Source: a virus. Taken from it: a stretch of 41,413 bases of DNA. The DNA is taken from positions 1 to 41,413 of IMG/VR virus record IMGVR_UViG_3300036785_001382, one strand, 5' to 3'. Made by a program: the position numbers and the translations under genes. Shown in pieces: positions 6,835 through 14,700 of this stretch. Each line of letters opens with the position of its first letter. Position 1 is the stretch's first letter. Under the pieces are notes generated by a model. That model did no database searches and was not told the origin of the DNA. It saw only the letters and a list, made by a program, of their open reading frames with translations.

Positions 6835-6901
6835 TGTACCAGCGTGGTACAAGGGCCTTGCGGGTTCATATAAATAATGCATAATGTATCTCGGAGGTAC
6901 A
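6835..6901 (+). promoter_or_regulatory. PR promoter and right operators
   Basis: A perfect 17-bp palindrome TGTACCA-GCG-TGGTACA lies at 6835-6851. A second copy with one mismatch, TGTATCT-CGG-AGGTACA, is at 6885-6901. PR has TTGCGG (6858-6863), a 16-bp spacer and CATAAT (6880-6885), the same spacing and -10 as PL. The second operator covers the transcription start and the Cro ribosome site, so occupancy would block rightward transcription. Operator recognition by the flanking CI and Cro proteins is inferred. Confidence 0.82.
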
Positions 6902-6903
6902 AA

Positions 6904-7125
6904 ATGAAAGAATATTGGGACACCCTTACTAAGGCAGAGCAAAACGCTCTAGCAAAGCGTGTTGGTAGCAGTTCTGGTTATCTGAGACTGGTTTTCAACG
7001 GTTACAAAAAAGCTGGTTTTTCCCTTGCAAAAAAAATCGAAGAGGAAACCAGTGGCGGCGTTACAAAAACTCAACTCCGACCAGATATTTATGCAAATCC
7101 TACCACCAACCTTAAAGCTAGTTAA
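6904..7125 (+). CDS. cro: Cro/YdaS-like transcriptional regulator
   Basis: A 73-aa DNA-binding protein divergent from the repressor. The start is ATG at 6904 (MKEYWDTL) with GGAGG 8 nt upstream; an earlier in-frame ATG at 6877 has no ribosome site and lies upstream of the likely transcription start. The protein has a Cro/YdaS-type helix-turn-helix (LTKAEQNALAKRVGSSSGYLRLVFNGYKKAGFSLAKKIEEET) followed by the V-T-K-T-Q-L-R-P-D tail typical of the YdaS family. It should bind the same operators and favour lytic growth. Confidence 0.85.
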   Translation: MKEYWDTLTKAEQNALAKRVGSSSGYLRLVFNGYKKAGFSLAKKIEEETSGGVTKTQLRPDIYANPTTNLKAS

Positions 7126-7144
7126 CTACCAAAGGAAAAACAAC

Positions 7145-7618
7145 ATGGTAGAGCCAAATTTGAAAGATGTAGTGAAAGGCATGTGTAAGGCGGTAGCTGG
7201 TGGTCGATCGGCGATGGCCGGCGCCCTGGGCATGTCTGAGACGGCTTTTAACAACAACTTGTACGAGAAAAATGGTTGCCGCTTTTTTGAAATCGGTGAA
7301 TTGGAAGCCATGGAGGATATTTCCGGTACCAACCTGTTGACCGAGTATTTCGCCCGGCGCCGCGGGTTGCTGGTAGTAGAACTTCCTGCACTGGAAGAGC
7401 TGGATCAGGTGGAGTTGTTCAGCAAAAGCATCCGCACGGCGGCGCACCGCGGTCATGTGGATCAGATTATTCAGGAGTCGTTGGCTGATGGAGTTATTGA
7501 TGAAAAAGAAGCTGCCGAGATCATGCGTCATCACCGTAAGCACCTGCAGGCGCGTGATGCAGAGGTTAGGGCGGTGCTGGCGCTGTTTGGCAAAAAGGCC
7601 AAGTGCCAGAAAGGGTAA
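7145..7618 (+). CDS. YmfL-family regulatory protein (CII-position)
   Basis: A 157-aa protein in the place occupied by cII in lambda. The start at 7145 has AAGGA upstream; the frame is open further but overlaps cro. Residues 5-60 (KDVVKGMCKAVAGGRSAMAGALGMSETAFNNNLYEKNGCRFFEIGELEAMEDISG) match the YmfL family of e14-like prophages, a helix-turn-helix type putative regulator. The C-terminal half is helical and charged. The target promoter is unknown; by position it might activate cI or int expression. A hairpin (7618-7645) follows the gene. Confidence 0.85.
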   Translation: MVEPNLKDVVKGMCKAVAGGRSAMAGALGMSETAFNNNLYEKNGCRFFEIGELEAMEDISGTNLLTEYFARRRGLLVVELPALEELDQVELFSKSIRTAAHRGHVDQIIQESLADGVIDEKEAAEIMRHHRKHLQARDAEVRAVLALFGKKAKCQKG

Positions 7619-7645
7619 CGCCCAGAGGTTGCAGCCCCTGGGCGT
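7618..7645 (+). other. GC-rich hairpin after the YmfL gene
   Basis: ACGCCCAG and CTGGGCGT form an 8-bp perfect stem with a 12-nt loop. No T tract follows on the plus strand, so termination would be weak or Rho-assisted. Confidence 0.45.
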
Positions 7646-7681
7646 CGGTGCGAGTAAATCAGTGTGTGGAGAAATAATCGC

Positions 7682-7870
7682 ATGAGCAATTTAACCAGAA
7701 ATTCAGTGGTGCCGCAAATTCGTTGCCGAGCAATGACTGGCGGTAAATCTGCGTCGCCGTTCCGCTATGAAGTAAATGTAATGGGTCGTTGGATTGCCAG
7801 CAACTACCAGTTTGCGCGTTGGGTGGTAGATAGCGGTCACTGGCTGTCCCGGAAGCAGGAGGGTGTATGA
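7682..7870 (+). CDS. Small early phage protein, unknown
   Basis: A 62-aa basic protein (MSNLTRNSVVPQIRCRAM...) with start ATG at 7682 and GGAG upstream. It is rich in Arg and Trp (MGRWIASNYQFARWVVDSGHWLSRKQ) and may bind nucleic acid. No family is recognised. Its last four bases overlap the start of the Rha-type gene (ATGA), which supports it being a real, translated gene. Confidence 0.7.
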   Translation: MSNLTRNSVVPQIRCRAMTGGKSASPFRYEVNVMGRWIASNYQFARWVVDSGHWLSRKQEGV

Positions 7871-8538
7871 ACCAGTTAACCAGCTCCGTCATGCCGACCA
7901 TGAGCAGTCGCGAAATCGCTCAGTTGGTTGAGTCCCGGCATTCTGACGTATGCACCACCATTGAACGTTTAGTGAAGCGCGGCGCGATATCGGGGTATAC
8001 GGCAATGCCGTACACCCACCCCCAGAACGGTCGACAATACAGCGAGTACCAGGTGAACAAGCGTGACAGCTACGTTGTGGTTGCCCAGCTATCACCTGAG
8101 TTTACAGCCCGCTTGGTCGACCGGTGGCAAGAACTGGAAAACCAGACATCTGTCCCACAGTCACTTCCTGAGGCATTACGCCTGGCTGCCGACATGGCAG
8201 AGCAGAAAGCGGTACTGGAGCAGAAGGTGCAGGCCGATGCTCCGAAAGTGGCCTTTGTCGATCACTACGTTGACGCCAGCGGCGCCAAGAGCCTGCGTGA
8301 GACAGCCAAAATCCTGAACATGCCAGAGAAGGCGATGATTGATGCGCTTTTGCGGGACAAGGTTTTGTTTCGCCTATCGGGCAATCTTTTACCTCATGCC
8401 CTCCGCCAGCGTGACGGTCTTTTCGCGGTTAAAACCGGCAAATCAGATTTTGGTCATGCCTTCACCCAAACCCGGGTAACGCCGCGCGGTATCCAGTGGA
8501 TCGCTGAGCGTTACGCCTCTGAGCTGATGGTGGGCTGA
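7867..8538 (+). CDS. Phage regulatory protein, Rha N-terminus with KilAC-type C-terminus
   Basis: A 223-aa protein. Residues about 8-95 (PTMSSREIAQLVESRHSDVCTTIERL...YVVVAQLSPEFTARLVDRWQELE) match the Rha (pRha) domain. Residues about 130-220 (KVAFVDHYVDASGAKSLRETAKILNMPEKAMIDALLRDKVLFRLSGNLLPH...VTPRGIQWIAERY) match the KilA-C/ANT domain shared by phage antirepressors. Rha proteins interfere with lysogenic control in some phages. Here it is co-transcribed with early genes, consistent with an antirepressor or modulator of the lytic decision. The target repressor is unknown. Confidence 0.9.
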   Translation: MNQLTSSVMPTMSSREIAQLVESRHSDVCTTIERLVKRGAISGYTAMPYTHPQNGRQYSEYQVNKRDSYVVVAQLSPEFTARLVDRWQELENQTSVPQSLPEALRLAADMAEQKAVLEQKVQADAPKVAFVDHYVDASGAKSLRETAKILNMPEKAMIDALLRDKVLFRLSGNLLPHALRQRDGLFAVKTGKSDFGHAFTQTRVTPRGIQWIAERYASELMVG

Positions 8539-8539
8539 T

Positions 8540-8719
8540 ATGGCGAACTTACTTATTCAGGCTGGCTGCCACTACCGCGATCGCAATCACGCAGTGGTGC
8601 TGGTGCACAGCACAGATCCGGAGCGCGAGACCGTCACCTACAGCCCGGTAGGGCAAGAATGGGCGATCACAACGCCGATGATTATTTTCCGGTCACGATT
8701 TATCAGGTTTGACGTATGA
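8540..8719 (+). CDS. DUF4222-like small phage protein
   Basis: A 59-aa protein that begins MANLLIQAGCHYRDRN one base after the previous stop and ends RSRFIRFDV. It has the pattern of the DUF4222 family: an N-terminal polar Y-R-D-R-N, a central V-x-Y-x-P-x-G and a C-terminal F-R-S-R-F-x-R-F. Its stop overlaps the start of the replication gene (ATGA at 8716-8719), indicating coupling. Function unknown. Confidence 0.72.
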   Translation: MANLLIQAGCHYRDRNHAVVLVHSTDPERETVTYSPVGQEWAITTPMIIFRSRFIRFDV

Positions 8720-9813
8720 GCAGAATATTTGAAGTTGTTCAGGCCATGTCAGGGCAGAAGAACTGCATTGTGATCCCTGGCCCTTACTTGGATTTCTTTT
8801 CCAGTGACCAGCAGTCCTTTGCTTTGGCTGCCGTGCTGAATCAGCTGGTGTTCTGGACAGGGAAGTCATCACAAGACGATGGCTGGTTTTACAAGACGCA
8901 TGAAGAGCTTGCAAGTGAATTGCGCGGGGTCAGTGAAGACCAGGTGCAGCGCGTTGTCAGCAAGCTTCGCAAGAAGTATTTGCCGGGTGTTATTGAAGTA
9001 TCTACCCGTAAGGTAAATGGCACCCCGAAGAACCATTATCGTATCGATGGCGACAAGCTAATTGCCCTGATATTCCCAGCAGTCGTGGATTCCGCAGAAT
9101 CGCGTAATGAAAAACGCGAAGGTACGGAATCCATTACGCAGAATCACGGAATGGAAAACGCAGAAGTGCAGGAACAAAGCCGCGATTCTGCGGAATCCTA
9201 TCTCTATACAGATCATTACTCAGATCAGAACAAACAGATCATAAAACCTGTTGGTCAACTGGCTGAGCCAGCCGACCCGCAAGCGGATGATTCTCTAAAA
9301 ATCGACTACCAAGCCGTGTTGGACGTATTTCACACCACGCTGCCCACTATGCCAAAGGTTCTCAAAATCACTGATGGTCGCCGGAAGGTGCTGCGCAAGC
9401 TCTGGAAGGATTACGACCTGAACCAGGACAAGTGGGGCGCCTACCTCCGTTACATCGCCAAGAAATGCCAGTGGATGCTGGAAAACCGTCCGGACCCGGC
9501 CAGCGGCAAGACGTGGCGCAAGAAGGATTTCGACTACCTGATCACCGAGGCGTGCTACCTCAAGGTCAAGGAGTTCCGTGCTGACGATCTGCCCAAGGTC
9601 CAGAGGTTGGACACTACCGCCCGGGACGACGCGTACACCCGTCTGATCTCCCAGCGCCGTAAACCACAAAACGAGGTAGAACGCCTGGCTAAGGAAATGG
9701 CTGGTTCACTGGGGCGCATGACAGATTACGACGCCCGCCGGGCATGGACAGGTATTTGGGCGAAGGCCGTGGAACAAGCCAGCGAGAACGATTTGGGGAG
9801 ATTGGCAGGATGA
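8716..9813 (+). CDS. Replication initiator, O-like
   Basis: A 365-aa replication protein in the place of lambda O. Residues about 15-115 form a winged-helix DNA-binding domain (DFFSSDQQSFALAAVLNQLVFWTGKS...LRGVSEDQVQRVVSKLRKKYLPGVIEVSTRK). Residues about 125-185 are a low-complexity linker rich in Ser/Glu/Asn encoded by repeated DNA, and a C-terminal helical domain (about 195-360) would recruit host replication proteins. The internal repeats at 9087-9241 look like an origin, as in lambda where ori lies inside O. No DnaC/P-like loader is obvious next to it, so the host or the small downstream gene may supply that step. Confidence 0.83.
   Translation: MSRIFEVVQAMSGQKNCIVIPGPYLDFFSSDQQSFALAAVLNQLVFWTGKSSQDDGWFYKTHEELASELRGVSEDQVQRVVSKLRKKYLPGVIEVSTRKVNGTPKNHYRIDGDKLIALIFPAVVDSAESRNEKREGTESITQNHGMENAEVQEQSRDSAESYLYTDHYSDQNKQIIKPVGQLAEPADPQADDSLKIDYQAVLDVFHTTLPTMPKVLKITDGRRKVLRKLWKDYDLNQDKWGAYLRYIAKKCQWMLENRPDPASGKTWRKKDFDYLITEACYLKVKEFRADDLPKVQRLDTTARDDAYTRLISQRRKPQNEVERLAKEMAGSLGRMTDYDARRAWTGIWAKAVEQASENDLGRLAG
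9087..9241. other. Candidate replication origin inside the O-like gene
   Basis: A perfect 18-bp inverted repeat, GGATTCCGCAGAATCGCG (9087-9104) and CGCGATTCTGCGGAATCC (9181-9198), brackets a further partial copy around 9124-9152. An AT-richer stretch follows with three copies of CAGATCA (9209-9215, 9221-9227, 9235-9241). Iteron-like repeats beside AT-rich DNA within the initiator gene reproduce the plan of lambda ori. Function is inferred. Confidence 0.62.
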
Positions 9814-10052
9814 AACCAGCAACACATCAAATTTTAGGCGTCACCGTATTCCCGCTGGTGGTAGTGCTGCAACAGGTTCGCCGCTGGTGGTCATTGCGGT
9901 ATTTGCGCGGGTATTGGGCTGATGATCAGGATCTGCGCCGTATCGCCCGGGAACGCAACTGGGTGCGCGTACTGACCCAATTCAACATCGAGGCGCGCTA
10001 TCGCTTCATCAAGCTGCTGGCCACCGCTGAACAGCAAAGGGGGATCCTGTGA
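9810..10052 (+). CDS. Small protein between the O-like gene and the adenine methyltransferase
   Basis: An 80-aa basic protein (MKPATHQILGVTVFPLVVVLQQVRRWW...) starting at the ATGA overlap with the O-like gene. The N-terminal part has a short hydrophobic stretch (VTVFPLVVVL). The rest is rich in Arg and aromatic residues (RRIARERNWVRVLTQFNIEARYRFIKLL). Position is where lambda P lies, but the length and sequence do not match P or DnaC. It ends in a GTGA overlap with the next gene. Unrecognised. Confidence 0.68.
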   Translation: MKPATHQILGVTVFPLVVVLQQVRRWWSLRYLRGYWADDQDLRRIARERNWVRVLTQFNIEARYRFIKLLATAEQQRGIL

Positions 10053-10918
10053 GCAAGTATTGTGAAAGTCTCGCGACTTTACGCGAGCAACCGGCCCACC
10101 AGCTGAAAGAAGTTGGCGATCAGTGGTGTACTCCCGACGCCCTGTTTTGGGGGATTAATGCGATGTTCGGCCCGCTAGTGCTGGATCTGTTCACCGACGG
10201 TGATAACAGTAAGTGCCCGGCATTCTACACGGCTGAAGATAATGCCCTCACTCAGGACTGGTCAGCGCGGCTGGTGGAACTGCACGGTGCTGCTTTCGGC
10301 AATCCGCCATATTCCCGCGCCCAGCAGCATGAAGGGCAATACATCACCGGTATGCTGCACATCATGGCACATACGATGGCCATGCGTGAGCTGGGCGGTC
10401 GGTATGTTTTCCTGATTAAGGCTGCAACATCGGAAACCTGGTGGCCTGAGCAGGCAGATCATGTTGCTTTCATCCGCGGGCGTGTTGGATTCGATGTGCC
10501 GAAGTGGTTTGTTCCGGCAGATGAAAAACAAGTGCCCACCGGCGCATTCTTTGCTGGCGCGGTCGTTGTATTCGATAAAACGTGGCATGGCCCGGCCACC
10601 AGCTATGTGAGCCGCACCCAGTTGGAGAATATGGGTGAAGCCTTTTTGGCGCAGATCCGCCGCGAGGCCGAACGCCTGGCACCACAAATCCAACCCCAAA
10701 ATATTCCAGAAAATATTCTGCCGGAAACCGCCAATACCGTGTGGCCTCAGGAAGTAAATTTCCTGTTTGACCAGGTTGTCACAGCCAGCAGCCTGCCGGC
10801 GCACCTGCAGAACAAACTACGCAACCACATCAACCGCCTGAAGTTGGAGGGCGCCCCGGAGGCCGCCATTATCCAGGCAGCAACCACTTTAACCGCCGCA
10901 ATGGGAGCCACAGCATGA
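10049..10918 (+). CDS. Phage DNA N-6-adenine methyltransferase
   Basis: A 289-aa protein of the phage Dam-like family. The N-terminus QWCTPDALFWGINAMFGPLVLDLFTD (about 25-50) is the family's typical opening and SAM site. AAFGNPPYS (about 80-88) is the catalytic NPPY motif IV. A middle segment (YVFLIKAATSETWWPEQADHVAFIRGRVGFD) matches the rest of the family fold. The C-terminal roughly 80 residues (Gln/Pro-rich, then helical) form an extension beyond the core. It would methylate adenine in phage DNA, probably against host restriction. GTG start overlapping the previous stop. Confidence 0.92.
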   Translation: MSKYCESLATLREQPAHQLKEVGDQWCTPDALFWGINAMFGPLVLDLFTDGDNSKCPAFYTAEDNALTQDWSARLVELHGAAFGNPPYSRAQQHEGQYITGMLHIMAHTMAMRELGGRYVFLIKAATSETWWPEQADHVAFIRGRVGFDVPKWFVPADEKQVPTGAFFAGAVVVFDKTWHGPATSYVSRTQLENMGEAFLAQIRREAERLAPQIQPQNIPENILPETANTVWPQEVNFLFDQVVTASSLPAHLQNKLRNHINRLKLEGAPEAAIIQAATTLTAAMGATA

Positions 10919-12768
10919 ACCGTGAACTGATAGTAGATAATTTTGCTGGTGGCGGCGGGGCGAGCACCGGCATTGAGATGGCCACTGGGCGCAGCGTTGA
11001 CATTGCGATCAATCACGATGAAAACGCCATTGCGATGCACGAAACCAATCACCCCGAGACGTTGCACTACTGCGAATCGGTCTTTGATATCGATCCGGTC
11101 GCGGCAACCGCCGGGCAACCTGTTGGCCTGGCATGGTTTAGTCCAGACTGCCGTCATTTCAGCAAGGCCAAAGGCAGTGCGCCGGTTAAGAAAGAAATTC
11201 GCGGCCTTGCCTGGATAGTTATCCGCTGGATATTAAAGGCCCGCCCTCGGGTGATCCCGCTGGAGAACGTGGAGGAATTCAAGACGTGGGGGCCGTTGGT
11301 CACCGACGAGAGTGGTAATGATTATCCCTGCCCGGATCGTGTGGGGGAAACGTTCGCGGGTTTTGTGGCAATGCTGACAACCGGCATTGCAGCAGATCAC
11401 CCGGCGCTGGCTGAATGCTGCGATATTTTGGGCATTGAAGAGGGTAGTGACGATCACCGCCGGCTGATTGCTGGTCTGGGGTATGTTGTCGATTACCGTG
11501 AATTGCGTGCCTGTGACTATGGCGCGCCAACCATCCGCAAACGCTTCTTCATGCTGATGCGCTGTGACGGACGGCCAATTGTCTGGCCAAAGCCAACCCA
11601 CGGTGATCCGAAGTCACTTGAGGTTCAAAGCGGCAAGTTGAAACCATGGCGCACAGCAGCAGAGTGCATCGACTGGTCAATACCGTGTCCGAGCATTTTC
11701 GAGCGCAAGCGCCCGCTGGCGGAAAACACACTGCGCCGCATTGCCCGCGGCATCCAGCGATTTGTTATCGACAGCCCGAACCCGTTTATAGTGAAGTGCA
11801 ACCACACCAGCACCAAGACAACGTATAACTGCTTCCGTGGCCAGTCTTTGGACGAGCCTTTGCAGACGATCACCAAGACCCATGGGTATGCGTTGGTCAC
11901 CCCCATGATTGCTGGTGCCGGCGGCTCAGAATACCAGGCAAAACCACGCAGCGCAGATCAGCCTATGCACACTATCCTGAAGCAATCGCGGGCTGCATTG
12001 GTTTCGCCGATCATCGCGCGTATCGGTCAGACAGGTTTTGGTGGCGATCGCCTGGCGTATGAGGCCGGCAAGCCACTGACGACCGTCACCACGAAAGCAG
12101 AGCATCTTCTGGTGGCTCCAATCATTGCCCGCCAGTTTGGTAATAGCGTAGGTCATCGTGCTGACGAGCCAAATGGCACGATCACTGCGGGCGGCGGTGG
12201 AAAAAGCCAACTGGTGGCAACATTCCTGGCGAAACACTTCGGCGGTAATTACACAGGTCCCGGCGCGGATCTCGCTGAACCGGCGCACACGGTGACGATT
12301 GTCGACCACCATGCCCTGGTTACGTCAAACCTGATCAAATTCCGTGGTACCTGCAAAGATGGCCAGTCCGTGACTGAACCTATGCCAACCATTACCGCCG
12401 GCGGTCTGCATATTGGCGAGGTGAGGGCGTTCCTGCTGAAGTATTACGGCAACGAAAAGGAAGGGGTGAGCCTCACTGACCCACTGCATACCGTCACCAC
12501 GAATGACCGATTCGGCCTTGTCACTGTAGAAGGCATCGATTACCAGATCGTTGATATCGGCATGCGTATGCTGCAGCCACATGAACTGTACGCCGCACAG
12601 GGTTTCCCGTCCTGGTACATCATCGATCAGGACTATCGCGGCAAGAAGTACGCCAAGGATAAGCAGGTAGCACGCTGTGGTAACGCTGTGCCGCCACCGT
12701 TTGCAGAAGCGCTGGTGCGTGCCAACTTGCCGGAGCTGTGCGTTGAGCGCAAGGAGGTGGCTGCGTGA
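10915..12768 (+). CDS. DNA cytosine-5 methyltransferase with internal repeat array
   Basis: A 617-aa C5-methyltransferase, longer than typical single-specificity enzymes of 330-420 aa. Motif I is IVDNFAGGGGASTG (6-19). Motif IV is FSPDCRHFSKAKG with the catalytic Cys79 (PDC in place of the usual PC). Motif VI is PLENVEEF (E117) and motif VIII is around TIRKRFFML. Motifs IX-X are RMLQPHELYAAQGFP and RCGNAVPPP near the C-terminus. Between motifs VIII and IX, residues about 305-545, lie seven copies of a 30-50 aa unit with the core xxPLxTITxxxxxxLVxPxI. It overlaps the adenine methyltransferase by ATGA. The likely role is protecting phage DNA from restriction. Confidence 0.92.
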   Translation: MNRELIVDNFAGGGGASTGIEMATGRSVDIAINHDENAIAMHETNHPETLHYCESVFDIDPVAATAGQPVGLAWFSPDCRHFSKAKGSAPVKKEIRGLAWIVIRWILKARPRVIPLENVEEFKTWGPLVTDESGNDYPCPDRVGETFAGFVAMLTTGIAADHPALAECCDILGIEEGSDDHRRLIAGLGYVVDYRELRACDYGAPTIRKRFFMLMRCDGRPIVWPKPTHGDPKSLEVQSGKLKPWRTAAECIDWSIPCPSIFERKRPLAENTLRRIARGIQRFVIDSPNPFIVKCNHTSTKTTYNCFRGQSLDEPLQTITKTHGYALVTPMIAGAGGSEYQAKPRSADQPMHTILKQSRAALVSPIIARIGQTGFGGDRLAYEAGKPLTTVTTKAEHLLVAPIIARQFGNSVGHRADEPNGTITAGGGGKSQLVATFLAKHFGGNYTGPGADLAEPAHTVTIVDHHALVTSNLIKFRGTCKDGQSVTEPMPTITAGGLHIGEVRAFLLKYYGNEKEGVSLTDPLHTVTTNDRFGLVTVEGIDYQIVDIGMRMLQPHELYAAQGFPSWYIIDQDYRGKKYAKDKQVARCGNAVPPPFAEALVRANLPELCVERKEVAA

Positions 12769-13802
12769 GGATGTTACTTACCTCTTACCTGCAGCGTGAT
12801 CTGGGTGTGGTGCTGCTACGCCCGGGTAGCGACTTGCTGCATTATTTCAGTGGGCGTTGCCGCCTGCTGATCGCCAGTGAGCCGGAAGAGTTAAAGCCGT
12901 TGCCTTCCGGCCTGCTGCCGGCAGTAAATCAGAGCCTGGCGGCGGATCCACGGTTGTCATCTTTCTTCCAACATGAGCGGGTTATTGCTGCGGCTGGTGG
13001 TGATGGAGCGTTGCGTGAATGGGTGAAGCGCGGCACGGAATGTCAGTGGGCCGCCGGCGACGATTACCACCATCATAATATGGACATCCTGGACTATGAC
13101 GGCCGCCCGGTTCGCTTGTGCTGGCACCATGAGCACCGCCTGCGGGAACAGACGTTGCCGGAACTGGATGCCATAGCCGCGCAGAACGTGGCGGACTGGG
13201 TAGTTTACCGCGCTCGCTCTCATTTCATGTTTGGTGAGGACCACCAACTGAGTCTGCCGGAATTGTGCTGGTGGGCTGTACTGCTGCAGGTGTCCGATCT
13301 GTTGCCTGATGCGGTAGCCCGCTTTTCCCTGCGTCTTCCACCAGCCACCATCCCAACGGGAACACGTAAAGAGGCCGATATCGTGTGGGAGAAAGCCCCA
13401 CAGGCGATCATTAACGAGTGCGTGGAGAAGGTGAAACCGGCGCTGGCCATTGATATCGACCCCGAGCCACTAGCAGGTTTTATGCTGCTGCCCAAGCTTA
13501 CCCGCTGGGAGTGCGAGAAATACACCCAATGGGTGAAGTCGCAGCCATGCTGCTGTGGCTGCAAACGCCCGGCAGACGACCCGCACCACATTATCGATCA
13601 CGGGCTTGGCGGCACCGGTACCAAACCACACGACATTTTCACCATCCCCCTGACCCGTGAATGCCATGACAAGCTGCATGAAGATGTGGCCGCATGGGAG
13701 GCCAAGCACGGCAGCCAGTTATTCCACCTGGTGCGCACGTTGAACAAGGCATTTGGTATTGGGGCGATCAGCACGGCAAATAAACGCGGGGCAAAACGAT
13801 GA
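12765..13802 (+). CDS. DUF968 domain protein (putative HNH-type nuclease)
   Basis: A 345-aa protein whose C-terminal third (about 255-335) is a DUF968 domain: CCCGCKRPADDPHHIIDHGLGGTGTK followed by PLTRECHDKLHED. The Cys/His pattern and the H-H-I-I-D-H core suggest a zinc-bound HNH-like fold. The N-terminal 230 residues are not recognised beyond the family. In lambdoid phages DUF968 proteins sit beside ninB/Q and are thought to act on DNA during recombination. GTG at 12765 overlaps the previous stop; an ATG at 12771 is an alternative, both served by GGAGG at about 12752. Confidence 0.82.
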   Translation: MRMLLTSYLQRDLGVVLLRPGSDLLHYFSGRCRLLIASEPEELKPLPSGLLPAVNQSLAADPRLSSFFQHERVIAAAGGDGALREWVKRGTECQWAAGDDYHHHNMDILDYDGRPVRLCWHHEHRLREQTLPELDAIAAQNVADWVVYRARSHFMFGEDHQLSLPELCWWAVLLQVSDLLPDAVARFSLRLPPATIPTGTRKEADIVWEKAPQAIINECVEKVKPALAIDIDPEPLAGFMLLPKLTRWECEKYTQWVKSQPCCCGCKRPADDPHHIIDHGLGGTGTKPHDIFTIPLTRECHDKLHEDVAAWEAKHGSQLFHLVRTLNKAFGIGAISTANKRGAKR

Positions 13803-14620
13803 ATCTCGAATCAGCACTGAAACACTTCAGCCCTAAAAGCCTGAATATTTCCGACTCGTCCAGAGCTACGGCGAGCGAAGCATTAACGGGTACTGACATC
13901 ATGGCAGCACTCGGCATGGTAGAAGCCAAGGCAGTATTTGGCATGGCACTTTGTCTCGGCAAGTATGGTGTCAGTGAAGAGGATCGCCAGCGGTCGGTTG
14001 ATATGCTGACTCAGTTTGCCAGCAAGAAAGCGCCAAGGGCGATAAAGCGAGCCGCCGGGGCTAAGTTTGGTCGTTGCCTGCGTATCATGGCCGCAATGGC
14101 TTACGGTGAGTTTTGTCGTTCGGCATTGTCAGCTGAGCCGTGTTCGTGCTGCCAGGGTAGAGGGTTGGTGCGTAAAACCCAGATTAACCGCAACGAGCTG
14201 GCCATAGAGTGGGAAGAAAACAAATTCAGCATTAATAATGGGTTGTGGATGATAAAAGACAAATTCCAGCCGCCAGCAAAGACAGTGTGGGAAGACGTTA
14301 TGATGGTGGCCTGCCCAGTATGTAAGGGGAAAGGCAATATCAGCGCACGTTGCCGCTGCCAGGGTACGGGGACTGTGCTGGATAAAAAGAACAGCGAGCT
14401 TCAAGGCGTGCCGGTAATGAAGGAGTGCCCGAAATGCAAGGGGAGAGGCTTCAAACGGGTTCAGCCGTCAGTGATCCACCATGCTGTTAAAAAGCTGCTC
14501 CCCGAGCTACCTGAACGGACATGGCGGTATAGCTGGAAGCCATTCTATGAGTCGCTGTTGACAAAATGCTACCAGGAAGAAAGTGAGTTGGAGCGTATTT
14601 TCAGTAAGGTTACTCGGTGA
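13799..14620 (+). CDS. Q: Late-gene antitermination protein Q
   Basis: A 273-aa antiterminator of the phage 82/21-type antiterm family. The N-terminal half is helical. The central and C-terminal parts carry several Cys pairs, CSCCQGRGL, CPVCKGKGN, CRCQGTG and CPKCKGRGF, which form DnaJ-like zinc-binding fingers typical of these Q proteins. It would load onto RNA polymerase paused at the late promoter directly downstream and let it read through the terminator at 14701-14725. The start overlaps the DUF968 stop (ATGA). Confidence 0.93.
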   Translation: MNLESALKHFSPKSLNISDSSRATASEALTGTDIMAALGMVEAKAVFGMALCLGKYGVSEEDRQRSVDMLTQFASKKAPRAIKRAAGAKFGRCLRIMAAMAYGEFCRSALSAEPCSCCQGRGLVRKTQINRNELAIEWEENKFSINNGLWMIKDKFQPPAKTVWEDVMMVACPVCKGKGNISARCRCQGTGTVLDKKNSELQGVPVMKECPKCKGRGFKRVQPSVIHHAVKKLLPELPERTWRYSWKPFYESLLTKCYQEESELERIFSKVTR

Positions 14621-14634
14621 TGGATAACGTGCGC

Positions 14635-14663
14635 TTGCAATAGTTGCCGTTTTTTCCTAATAT
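14635..14663 (+). promoter_or_regulatory. Candidate late promoter PR'
   Basis: TTGCAA (14635-14640) and TAATAT (14658-14663) are separated by 17 bp, starting 15 bp after the Q stop. An intrinsic terminator follows about 35 nt after the expected start, as at lambda PR' and tR'. The promoter would drive all lysis and morphogenesis genes under Q control. Confidence 0.72.
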
Positions 14664-14700
14664 CAGCTCTAACGATGGGGTATATACGCCCGTTACAGAA

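Noticed and set aside
9810-10052. Lambda P or DnaC-type helicase loader
   Set aside because: Only 80 aa, no Walker motif and no similarity to P by eye, despite the matching position.
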